Shown: positions 9,158 through 17,925 of the stretch, piece after piece
Position numbering within the stretch: the stretch's first letter is position 1
How the letters are laid out: each line of letters begins with the position of its first letter
Assembly: GCA_025800385.1 (NCBI GenBank)
Contig: JAOXRS010000167.1
Location: forward strand, 1-48,792
From: Candidatus Albibeggiatoa sp. nov. NOAA
GTDB taxonomy: Bacteria; Pseudomonadota; Gammaproteobacteria; Beggiatoales; Beggiatoaceae
DNA length: 48,792 nt
Direction of reading: 5' to 3'
Made by a program: the position numbers and the translations under genes
Notes under the pieces: model-generated
Database searches by the model: none
What the model was told of the DNA's origin: nothing
What the model saw: the letters and a program-made list of their open reading frames with translations, nothing else

Positions 9158-10156
9158 ATGAAAAAATTGCTCCTAGGCTTCTTGCTACTACTTGTAGGCT
9201 GTACGCAGCAGTCTGATACCGTTGAATGGCATATGCCAACACCTTACTCAGATGGTGTATTTCATACCCAAAATATTTTGCACTTTGTTGAAGATGTTGA
9301 GACGCTCACAGAGGGCAAATTTATTATTCACGTGCACTCTGGCGCATCGGTTTTTAAACATCCCGAAATTAAACGTGCTGTCCGCAGTGCTCAAGTCCCC
9401 ATCGGTGAAATTCTGATTTCTCTTTTAGGCAATGAAGACCCTTTATTCCAAGTCGATGTTTTACCTTTGCTTGCAACCAACTATGACCAAGCACAAAAGC
9501 TTTGGATGATTTCACGTCAAGAAATTGAAAAAGTATTAGCTCAGCAAAATTTACAACTACTGTATGCTGTACCTTGGCCACCACAAGGTTTATATGTTAA
9601 GCGAGAAATCAACAATTTAGATGATATTTCAGGCTTAAAAATCCGTGCTTACAATGCCATGTTATCGCGCCTCGTCCAGTTAATGGGTGGGATTCCGACG
9701 ACTGTTGAGTCACCTGAAATTGCACAAGCGTTTAGCACAGGTGTGATTGATGCAATGATGACCTCACCTTCAACGGGCGTAAGTAGCCAATCATGGGATT
9801 ACGTCAGCCATTATTATGATTTCCAAGCGTGGATTCCAAAAAATATGGTTATTGTGAATAAAAAAGCATTTGAACGTTTAGAGCCATCGTTACAAAATAA
9901 ATTATTGCAAGCTGCCCAAGAAGCGGAGCAACGCGGCTGGGCAATGAGTGAAAAAGAAACCGCTGAAAAAACACAAATCTTAATGGATCACGGCATTCAG
10001 GTTATGAAACCAAGCCAAGAATTAAGCGAACAATTAGCCCAAATTCGTCAGCAAATGGCGCAAGAATGGGAACAAAAAGCAGGTGAGTTAGGTAAAAGAA
10101 TCTTAGAGTCTTATAATAACGCGCAGCAGCAACTTATTTCACAAAATTCGCATTGA
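9158..10156 (+). CDS. TRAP transporter solute-binding lipoprotein, DctP family (copy 2)
   Basis: A 332-residue paralogue of the protein at 6141-7139. The signal peptide is short and ends in the lipobox LVGC with C15, so this copy is also predicted to be membrane-anchored. It shares long blocks with copy 1, such as HPEIKRA, LISLLGNEDPLFQVD, LYAVPWPPQGLY and SPSTGVSS. The ligand-clamping arginine lies in KIRAYNAMLSRLVQLMGG. GGTGGAG lies just before the ATG. It sits directly between dctQ and dctM, so it is probably the dedicated binding subunit, and copy 1 may supply a second specificity or feed the sensor-like channel upstream; that is inference. Variable positions between the copies (for example SSQCWD against SSQSWD) would be the place to look for altered ligand preference. 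Confidence 0.93.
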   Translation: MKKLLLGFLLLLVGCTQQSDTVEWHMPTPYSDGVFHTQNILHFVEDVETLTEGKFIIHVHSGASVFKHPEIKRAVRSAQVPIGEILISLLGNEDPLFQVDVLPLLATNYDQAQKLWMISRQEIEKVLAQQNLQLLYAVPWPPQGLYVKREINNLDDISGLKIRAYNAMLSRLVQLMGGIPTTVESPEIAQAFSTGVIDAMMTSPSTGVSSQSWDYVSHYYDFQAWIPKNMVIVNKKAFERLEPSLQNKLLQAAQEAEQRGWAMSEKETAEKTQILMDHGIQVMKPSQELSEQLAQIRQQMAQEWEQKAGELGKRILESYNNAQQQLISQNSH

Positions 10157-10174
10157 CTAAAGGATTAATCACGC

Positions 10175-11485
10175 ATGGACCCATTATTGTCCTCCTTGAT
10201 TTTAGTTATTTTTTTATTCGCTTTACTGCTTTCAGGAATTTGGGTTGCAATCGCACTACTAAGTGTGGGCATTTTAGGACTATCACTATTCACTAGTGTG
10301 TCAGTGGGTTCAATCATGGCCACTACGTCATGGGGTACTAGTGCATCATGGACGTTAACTGCATTGCCGCTATTTATTTGGATGGGCGAAATTTTATTTA
10401 GAACCCGTTTATCACAAGACTTATTTCGTGGCTTATCACCTTGGCTTGCTTACCTGCCGGGGCGTTTAGTGCATGTGAATATTGTTGGCTCAGCTGTGTT
10501 TGCTGCCGTTTCAGGTTCATCTGCCGCTACCGCTGCCACCATTGGTAAAATGTCCCTGCCTGAGTTACGTAGTCGTGGTTATAACGAGAGTTTAAGCGTG
10601 GGTAGTTTAGGTGGCTCAGCGACTTTAGGCTTTTTAATCCCACCTTCTATTATTTTCATTGTCTATGGTATCTCTGCTGAAGTATCGATTGCACGCTTAT
10701 TTATTGCGGGGGTGATTCCCGGTGCATTGCTCGTCACCTTATTCATGGGCTACATTATTATTCGTGCCTTAATGAATCCCAGTGATGTGCCCGAAGAAGA
10801 AAGTAGACATCTGCCATTCATAGAAAAGGTCAAACTATCAGGTAATTTAATTCCTGTGATGTTATTGATTCTCGGCGTACTTGGGTCTTTATATAATGGC
10901 TTTGCAACACCAACTGAGGCAGCTGCACTGGGCGTGGTTGGTGCGTTATTATTGTCTTTGCTTTCAGGTTCTTTAACTTGGAAGACATTTGTTGACAGCT
11001 TAATGGGCGCGACGAAAACGTCTTGTATGATTGGCTTTATCCTCGTTGGCGCAGCATTTTTAACCGTGATGATGGGCTTTACCCGTATTCCACTGATGTT
11101 GGCAGAATGGATTGATACGCTCAATTTAAGTTATTACGGTTTAATTTTCGTTCTTACGCTATTTTTTATCATGTTAGGTTTTTTCTTGGATGGCATTTCG
11201 ATTGTAGTACTGACCACTTCAGTGATTTTGCCGATGGTGCAACAAGCTGGAATTGATTTATTGTGGTTTGGGGTTTATGTGGTAATCGTAGTAGAAATGT
11301 CGCAAATTACGCCACCTGTTGGGTTTAACTTATTCGTACTGCAAGGATTAACAGGACATAATATTTTTTATCTAGCACGCGCTGCCTTGCCATTTTTCTT
11401 ATTATTATTGACGGCGATTGTCTTAATTGTGGTGTATCCAGAAATTGTGACATGGTTGCCAGAACAAGCAACGATTCGTAAGTAA
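10175..11485 (+). CDS. TRAP transporter large permease, DctM family
   Basis: The 436-residue transport subunit of the TRAP system, an inner-membrane protein of the ion-transporter superfamily with about twelve helices and two re-entrant loops. Diagnostic stretches are SGSSAATAATIGKMSLPEL near residue 115, LGFLIPPSIIFIVYG, and ITPPVGFNLFVLQGL near the C terminus. It would import a solute delivered by the binding lipoproteins, driven by a Na+ or H+ gradient. It starts 18 bases after the second binding-protein gene, with AAAGGA upstream of the ATG. It ends the operon; a strong hairpin follows at 11495-11521. Length and order fit the family fully, with no broken motif. Confidence 0.95.
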   Translation: MDPLLSSLILVIFLFALLLSGIWVAIALLSVGILGLSLFTSVSVGSIMATTSWGTSASWTLTALPLFIWMGEILFRTRLSQDLFRGLSPWLAYLPGRLVHVNIVGSAVFAAVSGSSAATAATIGKMSLPELRSRGYNESLSVGSLGGSATLGFLIPPSIIFIVYGISAEVSIARLFIAGVIPGALLVTLFMGYIIIRALMNPSDVPEEESRHLPFIEKVKLSGNLIPVMLLILGVLGSLYNGFATPTEAAALGVVGALLLSLLSGSLTWKTFVDSLMGATKTSCMIGFILVGAAFLTVMMGFTRIPLMLAEWIDTLNLSYYGLIFVLTLFFIMLGFFLDGISIVVLTTSVILPMVQQAGIDLLWFGVYVVIVVEMSQITPPVGFNLFVLQGLTGHNIFYLARAALPFFLLLLTAIVLIVVYPEIVTWLPEQATIRK

Positions 11486-11494
11486 TATTGAAAT

Positions 11495-11521
11495 GGGTGC
11501 AAGTTAGCGATATTTGCACCC
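11495..11521. terminator. Bidirectional hairpin between dctM-like and GGDEF genes
   Basis: GGGTGCAA at 11495-11502 pairs perfectly with TTGCACCC at 11514-11521. It lies exactly in the short gap between two convergent genes, so it can end transcription from both sides. The flanking T-tracts are modest. Confidence 0.65.
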
Positions 11522-11528
11522 TTAGTAT

Positions 11529-12410
11529 TTATGATTTAGGGCAAATCTCAATCCCACCACTACCAGATTGTTTCGCTTGATACATGCATTCATTTAATTT
11601 ACCCAGCAAAATATCTACATCGACTTCATTTTGATAATCACAAGCTCCAATACTTAAATCTAATTTTAGTAGCTCATTCATTGGGGTATGAATCGATTGT
11701 TTTTTGATCCGTTCTAATACAATACGCGGTTCACCATTATTAAAATTCCATAACACCATCAAGAATCGATCTCCTCCCCAGCGCGCGATCCAATCACCTT
11801 TACGAATATTATTCAATGTCACTTGTGCAACATGGGTTAAACACACATCACCAATATGTCGTCCAAAGCTCTCATTGATTTGAGAAAAATTATCAATGTC
11901 TAACAAAACCACTAATAGCCGACTATTATCACGCGAAGCTCGAGCAATATCTTGACGCAAACGCTCTTCACCAGCTTGACGATTCAGTACGTTAGTCAAT
12001 GGGTCTAAATTGGTATCTTTTGATTGACTACGTGTCATAAATTCTAATTTTTGGGTGATATATTGTACGTGCTCCATGAGTACGCCCACTTCATCTTTAT
12101 GCCCAGCAGGTAAATGTAGGGGCACTTCATTATTGATATATCCATCCAACTGTTTAGATGTAAAGAGTATAGGTTTCAGTAATAAATACAAAAGTAAAAT
12201 ATTGACACTTACGCTAATAACAGACAAGACTAGAGGAATAAATAAAGACGCTGTAGACTGGCCAAGTAACATGAAATAAGCAAACATGGCTAACAGAGGT
12301 AGTAATGAAGCAAATAATACAACCAATATTACTTTAAACATATAGCTATATTTACATAAATATATTTTTGATAATCCTGAATAAAGCCCAAAAAATTGTA
12401 TATTACTCAT
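11529..12410 (-). CDS. Membrane GGDEF protein with degenerate active site (GGDRF) and intact I-site
   Basis: Predicted inner-membrane protein of 293 residues: two or more hydrophobic segments (about 26-49 and 55-79), a HAMP-like linker, then a GGDEF domain from about residue 136. The signature reads GGDRF: the catalytic glutamate is arginine, so cyclase activity is doubtful. The inhibitory product-binding site RxxD (RKGD, R203-D206) is intact and at the standard spacing of five residues before GGDRF. Degenerate GGDEF domains with a working I-site are known to act as c-di-GMP receptors, so this may be a sensor rather than an enzyme. I chose the ATG at 12410 (product MSNIQFFG...), with GAGA about nine bases upstream. 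A longer frame from TTG at 12503 would add 31 residues and another hydrophobic segment but has no ribosome-binding site. Confidence 0.82.
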   Translation of the reverse strand: MSNIQFFGLYSGLSKIYLCKYSYMFKVILVVLFASLLPLLAMFAYFMLLGQSTASLFIPLVLSVISVSVNILLLYLLLKPILFTSKQLDGYINNEVPLHLPAGHKDEVGVLMEHVQYITQKLEFMTRSQSKDTNLDPLTNVLNRQAGEERLRQDIARASRDNSRLLVVLLDIDNFSQINESFGRHIGDVCLTHVAQVTLNNIRKGDWIARWGGDRFLMVLWNFNNGEPRIVLERIKKQSIHTPMNELLKLDLSIGACDYQNEVDVDILLGKLNECMYQAKQSGSGGIEICPKS

Positions 12411-12611
12411 GGTGTTTTCTCTGTTGTTTTTAAGTGGAATGAAAACAAAGCTTATAATCACAATCCCCGTCACTGATAGAAAGTGAGGCATGTATCTTGC
12501 CAAAATGACTAAAGCAGCTTAAATCAAATTCATTCATCAACATATCTTGAATTACAGTTTAATCTATGTCGTCAATCATACAATATCTTTTGGAATCTAA
12601 AGGCTAAATAA

Positions 12612-12648
12612 AAAAAGCCCCAACTTATAGTCAAGCATAGGGCTTTTT
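12612..12648 (-). terminator. Rho-independent terminator of ispB
   Basis: AAAAAGCCC at 12612-12620 and GGGCTTTTT at 12640-12648 form a perfect nine-base stem with A/T runs on both sides. It lies 45 bases beyond the ispB stop, so read on the minus strand it ends the ispB transcript in a U-run. Confidence 0.8.
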
Positions 12649-12693
12649 CATCAATAAACAATTTCTATAATGATAAAAATGGTAGTGTGTATC

Positions 12694-13665
12694 TTAATAA
12701 GTACGATGCACTGAGAAATGAGCTAAAGCGAGTAAGGCTTGTTTGTAATCAGAATCTGGAATAGGGGCTAAAGCATTCACCGCCAAATCAACTTCTTTTT
12801 GCGCCGCTTCCATGGTTAATTCAATCGCTGGTGTAGCACGAATGGCTGCCGTCACATCATCAATATATTCTTTCCCACCATTGGTAATTGCATCACGCAA
12901 GATTTGCTGTTGTTCTGGTGTACCTAAACGTAATGCATAAATTAACGGTAATGTCGGCTTACCTTCTGCTAAGTCATCACCAATATTTTTACCAATATCT
13001 TCAGAGCTTGAGCCATAATCTAAAGCATCATCAACGATTTGGAAGGCTGTACCTAAGTGCATACCAAAGTTTGATACTGCCGTTTCATATTCTTCAGACT
13101 GATTGCTAATCACTGCGCTCAATTGGGCGGCGGCTTCGAACAATTTCGCAGTTTTTGAACGAATCACTTGTAAATAGTCATCTTCAGTAATATCAGGCTC
13201 ATGACAATTGAGTAATTGCAAAACTTCCCCTTCTGCAATCACATTGGTTGCATTGGCTAAAATATCCATGACCCGCATATCACGTACATCGACCATCATT
13301 TGAAACGAGCGTGAATATAAGAAGTCGCCGACTAAGACACTGGCTTCATTGCCCCAAATATTATTCGCTGTCTCTTTACCACGGCGCATATCAGACGCAT
13401 CGACTACATCATCATGTAAGAGTGTGGAAGTGTGAATAAATTCAACCACAGCGGCAAGGGTAATATGATGTTGTCCTGTGTAGTTCAAAGCTCTTGCACA
13501 GAGTAGATGTAACATCGGGCGCAACCGTTTACCACCGCTATTAATAATGTAGTGGCTGATTTGGTTGACCAACACAACATCGGAACGTAGACGAGTACGG
13601 ATTAATTCATTGACTGCCTGCATATCATCACTGATAAGGCGTTGGATAGCTGCAACATCCATCAT
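12694..13665 (-). CDS. ispB: Octaprenyl/polyprenyl diphosphate synthase
   Basis: Makes the long prenyl side chain of ubiquinone by adding isopentenyl units to farnesyl diphosphate in the cytoplasm. The 323-residue protein has the all-alpha trans-prenyltransferase pattern: GGKRLRP at residues 44-50, the first aspartate-rich motif LLHDDVVDASDMRRG (D85, D86, D89), and the second motif QIVDDALDYG (D212, D213, D216), all intact. Chain length is controlled by residues upstream of the first motif, and I cannot read octa- versus nona-prenyl from it. The start is MMDVAAIQRL at 13665, with AGGA some 15 bases upstream. It diverges from the DUF423 gene, with under 60 bases between them holding both promoters. 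The ubiE gene of the same quinone pathway lies further along at 42876-43619. Confidence 0.95.
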   Translation of the reverse strand: MMDVAAIQRLISDDMQAVNELIRTRLRSDVVLVNQISHYIINSGGKRLRPMLHLLCARALNYTGQHHITLAAVVEFIHTSTLLHDDVVDASDMRRGKETANNIWGNEASVLVGDFLYSRSFQMMVDVRDMRVMDILANATNVIAEGEVLQLLNCHEPDITEDDYLQVIRSKTAKLFEAAAQLSAVISNQSEEYETAVSNFGMHLGTAFQIVDDALDYGSSSEDIGKNIGDDLAEGKPTLPLIYALRLGTPEQQQILRDAITNGGKEYIDDVTAAIRATPAIELTMEAAQKEVDLAVNALAPIPDSDYKQALLALAHFSVHRTY

Positions 13666-13724
13666 GATTGTAGTATTTTGTCCTAGTTAGTGGTAAGGTG
13701 AGCATTTTGCGATATTTCAATGCG

Positions 13725-14099
13725 ATGAGCCAAACATTCATTATTTTAGGTAGTTTAAATGCGTTTTTAGCCGTGGCACTGGGTGCATTTGGTGCACATG
13801 GATTAAAGCCCATCTTATCTGAAAGCCTGATGGCGGTTTATCAAACTGGCGTACAATATCATAGTATGCACGCACTTGGGTTAATCGGCATTGGCATCTT
13901 AGCACAAAAAGCCCAAGATTCATTATTTCTTAAATTATCTGGCTGGTTATTGTTGGCAGGTATTATACTGTTTTGTGGCAGTTTATACATTTTAGCGATC
14001 ACAGAAATCCGTAAACTGGGCATGATTACACCGTTTGGTGGTATGAGCTTTTTATTAGGTTGGTTGAGTTTAACCATTGCAGCGTATAAAGAGTTATAA
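13725..14099 (+). CDS. DUF423 family small membrane protein
   Basis: A 124-residue inner-membrane protein with four hydrophobic helices, matching the DUF423 (YgdD-like) family in length and in the N-terminal pattern IILGSLNAFLAVALGAFGAHGL, whose GAFGAHGL part is the hallmark. A second conserved piece is YHSMHALGLI, and TPFGGMSFLLGW closes the family pattern. Function in the family is unknown. I prefer the ATG at 13725, which starts the product right at the conserved region as in relatives; an upstream GTG at 13698 would add nine residues. Neither has a strong ribosome-binding site. It diverges from ispB. Confidence 0.85.
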   Translation: MSQTFIILGSLNAFLAVALGAFGAHGLKPILSESLMAVYQTGVQYHSMHALGLIGIGILAQKAQDSLFLKLSGWLLLAGIILFCGSLYILAITEIRKLGMITPFGGMSFLLGWLSLTIAAYKEL

Positions 14100-14165
14100 A
14101 TAACGTTGCATTATAGAAAGCTATCTCTTTGAATTTGCATCCATACTACAGATTAAATTAATCAT

Positions 14166-16034
14166 ATGTTTAAAGCCGCTATTAATTTCTTATTATTCTG
14201 TCTACTATGGCTGAGTTTTATTCAATTTCCTGAATCAGCTACTACCCAATTAGATGCATCGTGGACGCAAGTATTGGCTCATGCATTCCAGTATCAATGG
14301 CAAGCGGGCATTGATTACATCTGGACGTATGGCAGCTTAGGTTATTTTTCTAGGGCATATGCTAGTTTCAATCCTGATTTATTTTATTGGTATATGACTT
14401 GGTGGATTATTTTAAGTGCATGGTTTAGCTTTACTTTTTTATTATTCAGCCAAAAGCTTCGGTTACCTGAAAAAATTGCGTATTTTATTATTTTATTAGT
14501 GATGATTTCGCCTGCAATGGGTGATATTGATGCACTTTATTTTTGCTTTATCCTTACCAGCAGTTTATTACTTTTCAACCCTGTTACCAGCATTGATACG
14601 CCTCAACGATATACTCTATTCTATTTAGTTACATTAGCTGTTTTTGCGCTGATTGCTCTGACTAAATTTACTTATTTTCTATTAGAAATTGTCATTATTG
14701 GTCTGATTTTCATCCATTTTATTAAAAAATATAATCGTCAAATTGCACTATTACATGTCGTTTATTTTTTGGTTATTTTAAACGTTGTTTGGTTATTCAG
14801 TGGTCAAAGTACCAATTTAGGCAGTTTTATATTACAAAGTTTGGCGATTACTCAAGGTTATAGTGCGGCGATGTCAAGTAGCCAAGTTGGTCAGGTTTAT
14901 GAAGTTTATATTGCTTTGGCCATGATAAGTTTAATTGTTGTTGGATTATTGCGTGAATTTAAAGCAGAAAAATTTATCAGTATATTTGCGATTGCTGTGA
15001 CTGTATTCTTACTTTGGAAAGTTGGTTTTACTCGACACAATATTCATACTATTATCTTTTTTGATGCAATGGCATTGGTGAGTTTATTGATTGTTTCACA
15101 ACGAAAAACAATGAGATTTATTTCTGGCATAGCAGTATTACTTGCTGTCATTGGGCATATGATGATAATGCAAATATACTATCCATCTTGGACATATACT
15201 TTTTCTCACTCGCAAGCCCATTTGCAGCATAATATTACTCAGTTACCACAATTAGATACGTTTAAGCAGCAGCAAGAACAACAAATAGAGAACCTTAAGC
15301 AACAAGTTGATTTACCTCAGACTCGTGAAATAGTGCAACAACAACCGATTGATATATTTCATCCTCAGCAAAGTGTTATTTTATTAAATCAGTTTAATTA
15401 TCAGCCTCGCCCTATTTTTCAAGGTTATCAAGCTTACTCAAAGCCACTTTTGCAGCAGAATGCACTTTTTTATCAATCACCTGAAACTGCCCCACCGTTT
15501 GTATTAATGCAGTTAGAGCCAATTGATTCGCGTTTTCCAACTTCAGAGGATAGTTTAGTATTACAGCAGTTGTTATGGCAGTATCAATTTAAATTAGAAG
15601 AAAAAGATAGTTTATTGTTAGCGCGAAAACAGAAAATAGTAGAACGACAAGAGTCATTACTCATACAGCAAGAGATTGCATGGCAGCAAATTATTGATAT
15701 AAGTCAGTGGCAAGATTCACCTGTTGTTTTGTATTTAGATATTCAGCTTTCGCATTGGGGTAAGTTGCAGAGTTTTCTGTATCACCCGCCCACGGTTGTA
15801 CTGGAGTTAAAAATGCAAGATGGGCAACAATTGGGTTTTCGTTTAATTCCTAATATGGCACGAACAGGGTTTTTATTAAATCCATTATTGCAGACGACCC
15901 AAGATGTAAAGCAGTGGTATCTCAATCCTGAGGCATTGTCTAAAGTTAGCCAAATTCGCTTAAATGTATTGGATTTAAGCCATTTATCTGCATTTGAACC
16001 AACAATAAAACTTTATCTAACCCAACTTCAATAG
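14166..16034 (+). CDS. Large polytopic membrane protein, unknown (GT-C-like appearance)
   Basis: A 622-residue protein that I cannot assign. Residues 1-345 contain about ten hydrophobic helices. The early loop carries LDASWTQVLAHA and GIDYIWTYGSLGYF; this arrangement of an acidic residue after the first helix followed by a WTYGxLGY segment recalls conserved membrane proteins that resemble GT-C glycosyltransferases. The C-terminal 270 residues are soluble, glutamine-rich around 360-410 (QQQEQQIENLKQQV), and probably periplasmic. It stands alone, 66 bases after the DUF423 gene and 264 bases before the next gene. Nothing in context gives its substrate. The glutamine-rich part is in frame and of ordinary composition for this genome, so I see no sign of breakage. 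Confidence 0.75.
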   Translation: MFKAAINFLLFCLLWLSFIQFPESATTQLDASWTQVLAHAFQYQWQAGIDYIWTYGSLGYFSRAYASFNPDLFYWYMTWWIILSAWFSFTFLLFSQKLRLPEKIAYFIILLVMISPAMGDIDALYFCFILTSSLLLFNPVTSIDTPQRYTLFYLVTLAVFALIALTKFTYFLLEIVIIGLIFIHFIKKYNRQIALLHVVYFLVILNVVWLFSGQSTNLGSFILQSLAITQGYSAAMSSSQVGQVYEVYIALAMISLIVVGLLREFKAEKFISIFAIAVTVFLLWKVGFTRHNIHTIIFFDAMALVSLLIVSQRKTMRFISGIAVLLAVIGHMMIMQIYYPSWTYTFSHSQAHLQHNITQLPQLDTFKQQQEQQIENLKQQVDLPQTREIVQQQPIDIFHPQQSVILLNQFNYQPRPIFQGYQAYSKPLLQQNALFYQSPETAPPFVLMQLEPIDSRFPTSEDSLVLQQLLWQYQFKLEEKDSLLLARKQKIVERQESLLIQQEIAWQQIIDISQWQDSPVVLYLDIQLSHWGKLQSFLYHPPTVVLELKMQDGQQLGFRLIPNMARTGFLLNPLLQTTQDVKQWYLNPEALSKVSQIRLNVLDLSHLSAFEPTIKLYLTQLQ

Positions 16035-16298
16035 GTGTGCTTGGGTATGCAGCTTATTTAAATTTAGTAACGGAATAGGCTGCTCAGGTAATCAGGGCGG
16101 CCATCTTTTATAACCGCTTTCATTACATATCTATTCATTACTTGCTCCAAAATATCCCATATAAAAAATAATGCTACTTACAACTTTAGTTGTATTTACA
16201 GGTTATTATTTTCCTATTACGATCTACTTCACAGTATGGCTAATCCTGTATTCAGTTTTTACCCTACAAGCATATAAACCAGATTAAGAAGATTCATC

Positions 16299-17843
16299 AT
16301 GAAATTATCAAGAAGAAAATTTCTCACTGTTGCTGCCGCAGGTTCAACACTGGGTGCATTAAAGCTGGCTTCAGCCAAAGAATTATCCGATACACTTGGC
16401 GGCACACAATCACAATGGCAAATGTTACGTGCTGCTATTCAGGGTCAAGTTTATTTACCTGCTGATGAAGGTTTTGGTCTGAAAGCGATGGTCAATAACT
16501 TACGTTATATGCGTCGGTTACCACCTGCCATTGCTATTATTGATGATGCAATCAAAGCGCAACGGGCTATTCAATGGTGTCAAGAGAATCAAATTAAATT
16601 TCATATCAAAGGTGGTGGGCATTCTTATGCAGGATTTTCTGCAGCATCATCGGATGAACCTGTTCTCATTCTGTATACCCAAGATATGCGTAATAGAAGT
16701 ACCAATTTATACGATCCAGACACAGGCAATATGACGGTTGGGGCTGGTGCAATTAATTATCAAGTATATCAAGCACTCGCTAAATATGATCGGAGTATCA
16801 CTCATGGACGCTGCCCAATGGTAGGCGTAGCTGGATTTGTACTTGGCGGAGGTATTGGCTTTGATATGCGCCGTTATGGTATGGCAAGTGATCTTTTAGT
16901 GAGTGCAGAAATTGTACTTGCTTCTGGAAAAAAGGTAAAAGCTTCAAAAGATCATTATTCTGATTTGTTTTGGGCGTTACGTGGTGGAGCAGGTGGCAAT
17001 TTTGGGCTATCAACTGCATTTGAGTTTAAAACGCATGATGTAAAAAATGAGCAATTGTCTGTTTTCCATAAACAATACTCAACTTCCAATCAAAGTAAAA
17101 TGGAAAATTTTCTTGCTCAATTGATGATAGCTTGTCAGGATATGACTAACGATCTAGGCATTCGCATTTCTGTGCAATACATTAAACCAAATAAAGATTG
17201 TGCCAATGAGAATCAATTTCTCTTGGACTTTATTGGTCAATGGTCAGGCGATGAACAGAGCCTTACAGTATTTTTTAATCAGTTTGAAAATATACTCAAG
17301 CCTAAAATATTAGTAGAGCACCGTTGTGAATACTGGGCTGCTAATCATTATTTAGAAGATGCAGATGAAACCTACTTTTATCAAGAACGTTCTACTTTTA
17401 TCCCAGATGTGCCTGCTAAAGAGAGTATTCGCTTAGCCTTAGAACAATTAAAAAAACGTCCAGATGTGCATGGTCTGTGTGATTTACGCTTTTTCCAAAT
17501 GGGTGGCGTGGTCAATGAAGTACCAAAATGCAGCACTGCTTTTGTTCATCGAGACAGTCAATGGATTGCATTGGTTGGTTATTATTGGGAACAACGCGAT
17601 GATTTTAACAAGCCATTAATTGCAGAAGGTCATAAATGGCAAGATGAATTTTATAATGAGATATTATTGAATGATTTTAAAGGTAAAGGCGCGTACCAGA
17701 ACTTTCCAGATGTTTCTCTCAAAAATTGGGCAGAAGCATACTACGGTGACAATCTGCCAAGGCTTAAAGGTGTCAAACTGAAATATGACCCTGATTGTGT
17801 ATTCGACTACAAACAAGCTATTCAGCCCGCATCAATTATTTAA
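16299..17843 (+). CDS. Tat-exported FAD-linked oxidase, berberine-bridge-enzyme type
   Basis: A 514-residue flavoprotein oxidase of the FAD_binding_4 plus BBE family, which oxidises alcohols, sugars or amines and usually passes electrons to O2, giving H2O2. The N terminus SRRKFLTVAAAG is a twin-arginine signal, so it is exported folded with its flavin. In KGGGHSYAGFS, H108 is the usual 8-alpha-histidyl link to FAD; in HGRCPMVGVAGFVLGGGIG, C172 is at the position of the second, 6-S-cysteinyl link, so the flavin is probably bicovalently bound. The C-terminal BBE pattern is present (YYGDNLPRLKGVK, YDPDCVFDYKQAI). The substrate cannot be told from sequence. It converges on a GMC dehydrogenase pair that also uses the Tat route, making a small cluster of exported flavoenzymes. 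Confidence 0.9.
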   Translation: MKLSRRKFLTVAAAGSTLGALKLASAKELSDTLGGTQSQWQMLRAAIQGQVYLPADEGFGLKAMVNNLRYMRRLPPAIAIIDDAIKAQRAIQWCQENQIKFHIKGGGHSYAGFSAASSDEPVLILYTQDMRNRSTNLYDPDTGNMTVGAGAINYQVYQALAKYDRSITHGRCPMVGVAGFVLGGGIGFDMRRYGMASDLLVSAEIVLASGKKVKASKDHYSDLFWALRGGAGGNFGLSTAFEFKTHDVKNEQLSVFHKQYSTSNQSKMENFLAQLMIACQDMTNDLGIRISVQYIKPNKDCANENQFLLDFIGQWSGDEQSLTVFFNQFENILKPKILVEHRCEYWAANHYLEDADETYFYQERSTFIPDVPAKESIRLALEQLKKRPDVHGLCDLRFFQMGGVVNEVPKCSTAFVHRDSQWIALVGYYWEQRDDFNKPLIAEGHKWQDEFYNEILLNDFKGKGAYQNFPDVSLKNWAEAYYGDNLPRLKGVKLKYDPDCVFDYKQAIQPASII

Positions 17844-17863
17844 GAAACGTTAGATTAACGATT

Positions 17864-17901
17864 GCTCCACTTTGTGAAATACTGAATATAGCAAGTGGAG
17901 C
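17864..17901. terminator. Bidirectional terminator hairpin between convergent flavoenzyme genes
   Basis: GCTCCACTT at 17864-17872 pairs perfectly with AAGTGGAGC at 17893-17901. It lies centrally in the 82-base gap between two convergent genes; the plus-strand side is followed by GTTTAAAG. Confidence 0.65.
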
Positions 17902-17925
17902 GTTTAAAGTTATCAGCTATTTTAA

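Noticed and set aside
10750..11124. 124-residue minus-strand frame inside the DctM gene
   Set aside because: It is fully contained in a well-supported gene on the other strand with strong codon constraint; no homology features.
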